64,000 bases of DNA from contig WTXD01000037.1 of the NCBI GenBank assembly GCA_022496205.1, positions 62,001 to 126,000 of the forward strand, given 5' to 3'. Shown one piece after another: positions 57,711-64,000 of this stretch (its first letter is position 1; each line of letters starts with the position of its first letter). This stretch comes from Gloeopeniophorella convolvens. Its lineage: Eukaryota > Basidiomycota > Agaricomycetes > Russulales. The notes under the pieces are model-generated. The model made no database searches. It was not told the origin of the DNA and saw nothing but the letters and a program-made list of their open reading frames with translations. A program made the translations under genes and the position numbers.

Positions 57711-60700
57711 ATGCCCGCCCCTTCTTTGTCTCAGCCCGCGACTCTCCCATCTAGGGGCGCGTGCCAGTATCCCAGCTGTGGCTGCGCAGAGTGTCTGTTT
57801 GGGCCTCTCAATTCCTATCAAAATTCTCGTGTCAGTCTCACACGTCGTCGGGTTTTCCGCCTCCTACTGAACTGATGTCTTTCAGAACCCCCATTCTCCA
57901 GAACAGCCATGCGCCGCCTGCTTGCATCCCTGGTGGTCTCATGAGGTCCTCTCTCGCGACGTTGTAGACTCTAGCGCCAAAGGGACCTGTCCTCGTTTCA
58001 ACTGCGGCGGCTTTTGGCCCGTGGTGCGCCCATTCTGCACGGTCGCTATCTCGTCTCCTCACAACCTTTTCAGCATGCCACCCCACCCGCAAGTTGGCAA
58101 TATTATACCGCATGTTGCTGTGGTGCCGCGTGGTACCAACATGGTCCTCTGCCAGGAAGCATTGTGGTCGAGGTCTGTGGCTTCCAGTACCTACTATGCT
58201 TGTTTTGTTCTGACCGTGTCACAGCCTATGGTCCGGCCTCCAATAAATTCACAACCGCTAAGGCTTGCTGCTTTCCCTCCTTCCTTGGCTTTGAACCAGA
58301 CAGAGGGTGCTCCGCGGCCTGCAGTTAACGTCAATGCTGACCGTATGGCTTCTGCACATCGATGCTTACCCCAGCACCAGGCATCCCGCCGCGGGGATAC
58401 AAGTTGACGCCACCCCTTTGAAGTGTCCATCCCACGTCCTCCTAGTCGTCGCTCAGCTCGCGCTGCCCCGCCGCTTCTGCCTCACACCACATCGCGATTC
58501 CGTGTGATGTTCTTGCCGCAGCCGGTTCGTCCACATTGCATTTGTATGAAAACATGTCGATCTGACACCACCCCAAGGTTGACTTTGATGTCTTAGCAAG
58601 CGAACACGTTCCTCAGAAGATAGCCTTCAAGAATAGCCACCTACCAGAGTATATCATGAAATTCTCCCTTGTCGGCTTGTATTTCCCCATATCATTGCCG
58701 AACATAGACGGGCCCGTTTGGCGAGAGCTTGACGCACAGATTCGAGAGCACTTTGACGCTCACCAACTGGAGCTTCCTCCACCCCCAGGTGAATCCGCAG
58801 GAGGCTCCCTCCTCTTTCATAGAGCATTGTGGGCCCTGTGCAAACAGACCCGGCCCTCGAACAAACATACCAACGATCGTACCCCACGATGGGATCAGCG
58901 CTGCCAACTGCACTATAGCGACGCTTACCCGTGAGGCTATTCACAATCCCCAGGAGGATGAGAGCGATGACTCGATTCTCTGGATCGGTCCGTCATTCTT
59001 TCCTCCATCCCTCTCTATGGTGTTGATTTGTGTCGCAGCCCCCAGATGGGGCTTTGTCAGGGGGTCAATCAAACCGCTTGGGGTTAATTCCTCCGAGGTA
59101 CCGATAGCGCTTCAGGAAGCCCCTCACGCTTGCCTCGCCAACCGGCTTTTCTACGCCATCTCGAAATGCTGTATGGATAGGCACGCACCGCACGACCCAG
59201 GCGAATGTCTCCCCGGAGAGTGCCCTGGAAGATCTCGGAATGACCGCTTCCTCTTTTCGAATGTGGACAGCGACACACCTTCCTCTAGCGTCATACCGCC
59301 CAGAACGAATCGCCCGCAGCCACGCCCCGCCTACCGAGGGAACACTGTAAGTCCCTTCTATGTATCCGCGATTGCTACCCCTTATTCTAAGCCTGGTCGT
59401 CACGTTAGCGTGCCCTCTTCGAGAACTCGAGAACTGACCGAGTTGAAGCTCCTCTCCCATCCCCGTCCATCGAGCCCTCAGGCTCGTCTAGCTCTATCGC
59501 TAGTTTCAGTCGCGCTAGTCGCCCGCGTACCTCAGTATCACATACTCCCTTGTTTCTACCATTGTCTCCAGTACCTTCAGATGCGGGAGATACCGGTGAC
59601 ACCGCACTCCATCACACGGGCTCAATTCGCGCTCTCCCCTCAACCCTTCCCCCACTTCACGCAGAAGATTCAACCGGTCGCTCTCTTCTCTCGCTGGACC
59701 TAGGTCCCTCTCCTCCCAGCAACTCCTCGTCTACCTTCCACCCGTTGGTGCTCGATGAAGAGATCGCCAGCACCGCCACGATCGGTCGATGGCGAGAAGG
59801 CATCCAACGGTCCCATCTCAGCCCCTCACAGGACGGAACAATTTTCTGCATCTCAGGTCATACTGACATCTCTATAGCTCGTGCACTGGTGAAATTCCTT
59901 ACCTTCAAGCATGCTTTAACGTCCCCGACGTCCGATGACAAGACCCCAAAGTTTACACCCTCAGACGACATCGTCTGTAGAGACAGTGTGCCACTTCAAG
60001 CACTCTTTGGCATGACCCGCGCGTTCATGATGTGAGCCTACTGTATTCCTCTTTTGTCTCCATGCTAAACGCCTTGGACTGGTGAACGAAGCCAAGCACC
60101 AGGCTCTGACACGCCTGCAGTAGGCAACGGCCCTGAACGCGCGGTTTATCGTACCGCTCTAACCAAGGTCCTCACCTCTGAAGACGGCTTCTGGGGGACG
60201 CAGTCTCCATTCCTCATCCCTCGCTTCTCTATCCATGCCGGGTCGACTCCAGAACGTCTTTCCCAGTGGAAGGCGTTCGGTACCCTTATCACCGCTCACA
60301 TATACTGTTTGGCTGAGGCGCCCCTCCCTGTCTCCCCATTCCTTCTCCTTTCTCTTTGAGAGGACCAACTAGGCCTTGCATCCCTCGACCAACGCTTGAT
60401 TGCTGCCTTGGATAAGGATGCTGCCCGCATCCTCGCCCCATGGTTTGCGCTTACTTGGCAGGATCCTATACCGCAAGCGTTGCAATCGGCACTTGGTCAG
60501 CTGTTGCTTGGATTGTCGGTACAGGTACGCACCGAACAATGCTCGTCATCTCAAAGAGCTCATCCTTCCGTCTACACGTAACAGCCGTCTGACATCCCCG
60601 ATGATCGCACAGCTACAGAGCACCAGCAATGGACGATCGGTATTCTATCTGGAGTGCTGCTGGGGTGTATGAGGCTATCAGACCATGTCGAATTTTGTGC

Positions 60701-61550
60701 CTTCCGCGAAGGGTTCAACATGGAACTACACGGGTGCAGGGCATTCCTTGACGTCAGATCCTCCTACACTCATTGTCGCGTGAACTTACTTTTGTTCAGT
60801 CGATTACAGACGCATTCGGGCGACCATATGCCCTGGTGGCTGCCCTCTATGACCGGGAGGTTCGCAGTGTCGACCAGGTATGGTCCCACGTGACCGTTCA
60901 GCTGGACTACAGTGAGGAGCCAACCGGAGAGGGCACGCAGGCCCACTGGCCTTTGTATCAAGAATTGTTCAAACGACGCCTCCGCCGGTACCTCTACTGG
61001 CCCGGACACCCTGGCCATACTGTGAGGCTAAGGCTCGTGCTGAAGGACGCCTACGACGCAGAAGCTCAGAATCCCTTGTTCCGAGCGAAGCTTTTGCTAC
61101 AGAGCATGACCGATTCCACCACAATCCCTGCCATCGAAGATTGGATGTTACATGTGGGTTCCTAGAGCCCGCAATCCGAGTAGTATACTCAATAGGACAC
61201 GTTCTCAGATTAACTTACGTCCATGTACCGGTATCACCCACCAATCGTGTTTGGAAATTGGAGGTGGACGCACTGAAGCCCACACTTGCACCCATTCGTT
61301 AGACATACCCCTCGACCAAGCACTTCAGAAGATCTTACTCACGCGTTTAGGTCCAGCGGTCTCTGCACTCGGAACCTCGATCTGGTATTTTGCCCTGCGA
61401 AGCGATCGGGTTGAGCTGGGTAGCGAAGGATGTGACCCAGACTGCCTTGAGCGCAGATGCGAGCCTGTACGTTTTTTTTTTCTTTTTTTTTTTTTTCACT
61501 TCGGTTGCAGGAAACCTTGTACCTACCGATTTGCTTCGGTTCCCACGTAG
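57711..61550 (+). pseudogene. Cys-rich N-terminus plus HECT-like protein, interrupted
   Basis: Large agaricomycete family with a HECT-like C-terminal lobe (ubiquitin E3-like, inferred). First exons: 57711-57830, 57886-58020, 58074-58172, 58225-58402, 58457-58524, 58578-58788. The phases agree and the 58403-58456 intron removes a TGA. The N-terminus has Cys clusters (ACQYPSCGCAEC, PCAACLHPW, CPRFNCGGFWP, ACCCGAAWYQH) and RMASAHRCLPQHQ. Later blocks: FLFSNVDSDTPSSSVIP, GNGPERAVYRTALTKVL, PLPVSPFLLLSL, VEFCAFREGFNMEL, GRPYALVAALYDREVRSVDQ, and AHTCTHSLDIPLDQAL, which resembles the HECT catalytic Cys motif. A TGA at 60357-60359 interrupts a conserved block with no usable intron, and the part after 61150 is hard to splice. 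Exons between 58789 and 61150 are only partly resolved. Confidence 0.65.
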
Positions 61551-63231
61551 TCAGTAGTACTGCATCCTGTAGTGTTTTGGATCAAAAGCTTCCTTTCCCC
61601 GGTGCTCCATCTCATTTCGGGTCTGCGTCGCGTTCAGAGACTCTCCCTCACTCTCTGGAGGGCCCGAGGCCTTCCAGGACCTTCGGGTCAGCTTCAGATT
61701 GTGTTCCTGCGAGTTCGGGTCCTTTCCTTGCGTTTCCAAGCGGATCCTTGCAGTCACTAGCTCACCCTATTGCTCATCCAACCACCCAATCCTCATCCCA
61801 TCACCCCTGGCGACTATAGCAACTCCCCTCGGTCCACATCTCTAGCTGGACTCAGGATATCAGCGTGTCCCCCGCACGCATGTCTCCTGCATGCACGTCC
61901 CCCGCACGCATATCCCCCGCACGCATGTCTCCCGTCATTCTGACGCTAATCCCCAGTTCGACGTATGGTTTCACATGCAGTTACTTGGAAGCACCGGGCA
62001 GTACAATCAGTTATGATATGTCCGCGACATCTGCACGCGTGCTACTCACCTCAGTTCATCCCTTCAGAGCTGGCCCCTGGGGACTTTGATTTATGATACG
62101 CACTGATCGGACAATACAACCATGGTTCACGGAGTCGAGCAGCGGGCGCGAGTAGAATGCTCATCCGCATGTTATTGTTCAGAACAATCGACCGCAGGGC
62201 CCAACAGACTGGTGACCACGGCGCGTCGACGCGATCTCAGTCTGCACGCCCAAGCTTCCGGTGCCCTCCTCAGGGGAGTGAGACCAAAGCAAACCCGCAC
62301 GTGCGCGCGTCCCGGCCCGCGAGTATACAGGACAGTATACGGTGACATGCGCCATCATCGCCTCATCAAATCGGGAAGGAGATAACACCGATGGTAGCGG
62401 GCGGGAAGCCGGGCCGGTCGGACCTCCGAGGCTTACAATGGAACATGACTTGTGTTCTTGGGGACATACAAAATGATACATGGAACGGGTGCAAACGGAC
62501 GAGAGTCACTCAGGACGCCATTGCACTACAGTTTCACTGTGAGCGACGTTAATCACGGCCCCTGTGCTTTGCACAACACGAGTGCATGCCGCCGTAAAGC
62601 GCCGCGCGACAAGGCGCCTGAGACAAACAATCCCGCGCAAGGCGTTCCAACGGTTTCCCTTGGACGTATTGTTCATCACACTCAAATTCCACACACAGCA
62701 GAACGAGACACGGCCAGCATCCAGAGCATTCGCTGACATACGCTCTAGGATGTCACGAATCCCGACGCATGCCCCGAGGTGGACGGTGAGGTTTTGGCAC
62801 GGCCTGAAGCGTGCTGGAGGGTTGGCCAAGGTACGCCCGAGTGAGCTGTTGTTTGAAATTGTCTAACCCATTCGCTCAAGAGCGCCTGGCGCGCCATCAT
62901 ATCAAGAACCAGGGCGTGATTCTAGAATGGGGAATAGAGTTTTCTCTCGATCCCATGACGGACGCGGCCGATAATAGGGCGGAACGCCAGGATGCGGTGG
63001 GAGCTCTCCATGGCGTAGACGTCAACGAAACAACGCCATTGTTACAGTATTATTCTCACATGGAGCAGTAATCACACTGCCGTCAAGAGGTGTTGCTCTA
63101 TAAGATGTTTTGGCCAGTCAGCTCGTTGAAGACACCGCGCTGCCGCTCGCGCCTACTAGGACGAGGCATCACAAAACAGCGTGCTATTAACGAGGTATAC
63201 GAACAAACAAAGCAGGAACCAGCCGCATGGG
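61551..63231. other. Intergenic with small tandem repeat
   Basis: 1.7 kb without a recognised gene. Unassigned open frames at 62564-62866 and 62811-63071 have no known motif. The 15-nt tandem repeat at 61867-61926 is the only clear structure. Confidence 0.4.
61867..61926. repeat. 15-nt tandem repeat, four units
   Basis: Four consecutive 15-nt units of the type gtcccccgcacgcat (61867, 61882, 61897, 61912), with a degenerate fifth. Translated in frame they give MSPAR-like pentapeptides. Confidence 0.85.
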
Positions 63232-63965
63232 TTACCCACGGAGACGCTCCCTGTGCGCCTTTAGCTCCGTGGGCGTTGAGAATCTCGATAGCTGGTCCTC
63301 CCATCCATCATCGCCCTCCTCATCCATCTTTGCTCGCTCGCTTCGCTCGAGATCTTTCACCAGCTTTCCCTGATATCTATGCCATCGAAACAGGCCCCCA
63401 GGGCAGTACTGAGTGAAGGAGTATCGACGCTGATCCTCTGCGATCGATGTGTTGCCGTGACGAAGGCCGGCCGAGGACAATAGGGCTGTGCAGCCAGCTG
63501 GGAACCGGACGATCAACTCGAGATCCCACAGAATTAGGTGGCCGCCTCGTTTGGGGTCGAAGTCCCCAAGGGCCGTGATCGCGCAAGGCAGCCCCGGATA
63601 GTCCTCCGAATCGTTGTGGGCTACACATGCCGTTCGAGGCCCAAGGTTCGCGGTGGCAGTCGGATACTCGCTGACGGAGAAGTTGAAGGGCTCTTTAGCG
63701 TTAGCCCTGATTTTTCGAAGAGCGTCGACCATATGGTCAAATGCCTTGGGAAAGTAGAACCGTAGAGCGCCTGGGCGCCCGCGGGGGTCAGTGTGTACGT
63801 TGCGGGTGATGCACGACTACAATACGCACAGCTCTGCAGCCCGGCAAGCCGCTTCACATCCCCTGATTGAAGGATCCGTCCAACTGCCTCCCGATGCTTA
63901 TCCTGCGAATGCCGAAGCCGCTGAGGGACCTGAGATGAGATATCAGCGCTAGCATACGGACACAT
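63232..63965 (-). CDS. 2OG-Fe(II) dioxygenase-like protein (5' end possibly outside the window)
   Basis: Exons 63965-63830 and 63770-63232, with a GTGCGT..CCCAG intron containing an ACACTGAC branch (224 aa, in frame). Exon 1 gives DKHREAVGRILQSGDVKRLA. Exon 2 gives LRFYFPKAFDHMVDALRKI, then a double-stranded beta-helix pattern: AHNDSED (HxD), GDFDPKRGGHLILWDLELIV, PAGCTALLSSAGLRHGNTSI (distal His) and RRYSFTQYCPGGLFRW (Arg plus). The pattern fits 2-oxoglutarate/Fe(II) dioxygenases of a fungal family that includes TET/JBP-like members. The exact subfamily is not certain. The protein is short for the family, so further upstream exons probably lie beyond the window. Confidence 0.6.
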
Positions 63966-64000
63966 GATAGCACCGCACCGGTTGACCCCCGCCGAACGAC

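Noticed and set aside
58405..58407. In-frame TGA early in the HECT-like gene
   Set aside because: It lies in a 54-nt intron (58403-58456, acceptor GCTCAG) that keeps the frame, so it is not evidence of decay.

Overview
The window is eukaryotic, from a filamentous basidiomycete, most likely an agaricomycete close to the Polyporales. This is inferred from the protein families present: DUF6535 membrane proteins, NACHT-WD40 NLRs, TPR-CHAT proteins, HNH_2 nuclease-like proteins and the large cysteine-rich/HECT-like family. Many short (about 45-95 nt) GT..AG introns with CTGAC-type branch sites support it. No rRNA, tRNA, CRISPR or bacterial operon was seen. Exon borders were chosen by hand from splice signals, reading phase and family conservation. 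The main multi-exon models sum to whole codons.

Layout. 0-4.2 kb: a 17-exon NEO1-type P4-ATPase. 4.9-10.8 kb: two convergent DUF6535 genes. 10.8-13.8 kb: no intact gene, but two diverged copies of an old coding-like segment. 13.8-17.5 kb: two MIT-domain genes in the same orientation. 18.0-22.2 kb: a divergent pair made of an Ark/NAK-type pseudokinase and a TPR/F-box/LRR-like protein. 22.8-28.2 kb: two more DUF6535 genes on the minus strand. 29.8-36.0 kb: a 17-exon NACHT-WD40 NLR (about 1,789 aa). 36.3-39.1 kb: a fifth DUF6535 gene. 39.6-57.1 kb: three HNH_2 nuclease-like copies in different states of decay, an F-box pseudogene, and a single-exon TPR-CHAT gene. The CHAT gene lies between two oppositely oriented copies of a repeat with terminal inverted repeats. 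57.1-57.4 kb: a GATATATCGC-type palindromic satellite that truncates the third HNH copy. 57.7-61.5 kb: a cysteine-rich/HECT-like gene with at least one in-frame stop. 63.2-64.0 kb: a 2OG-Fe(II) dioxygenase-like gene at the edge.

How the genes may fit together. The left part (P4-ATPase, MIT proteins, pseudokinase, F-box) reads as ordinary core genome with trafficking and ubiquitin roles. From about 22 kb rightward the content is accessory: a STAND receptor, a caspase-like CHAT protein, a HECT-like protein, F-box and HNH families, repeats and pseudogenes. The most interesting pattern is the DUF6535 membrane-protein array (five copies in 34 kb), with copies on both sides of the NLR. A shared role in self/non-self recognition or regulated cell death is inference only.
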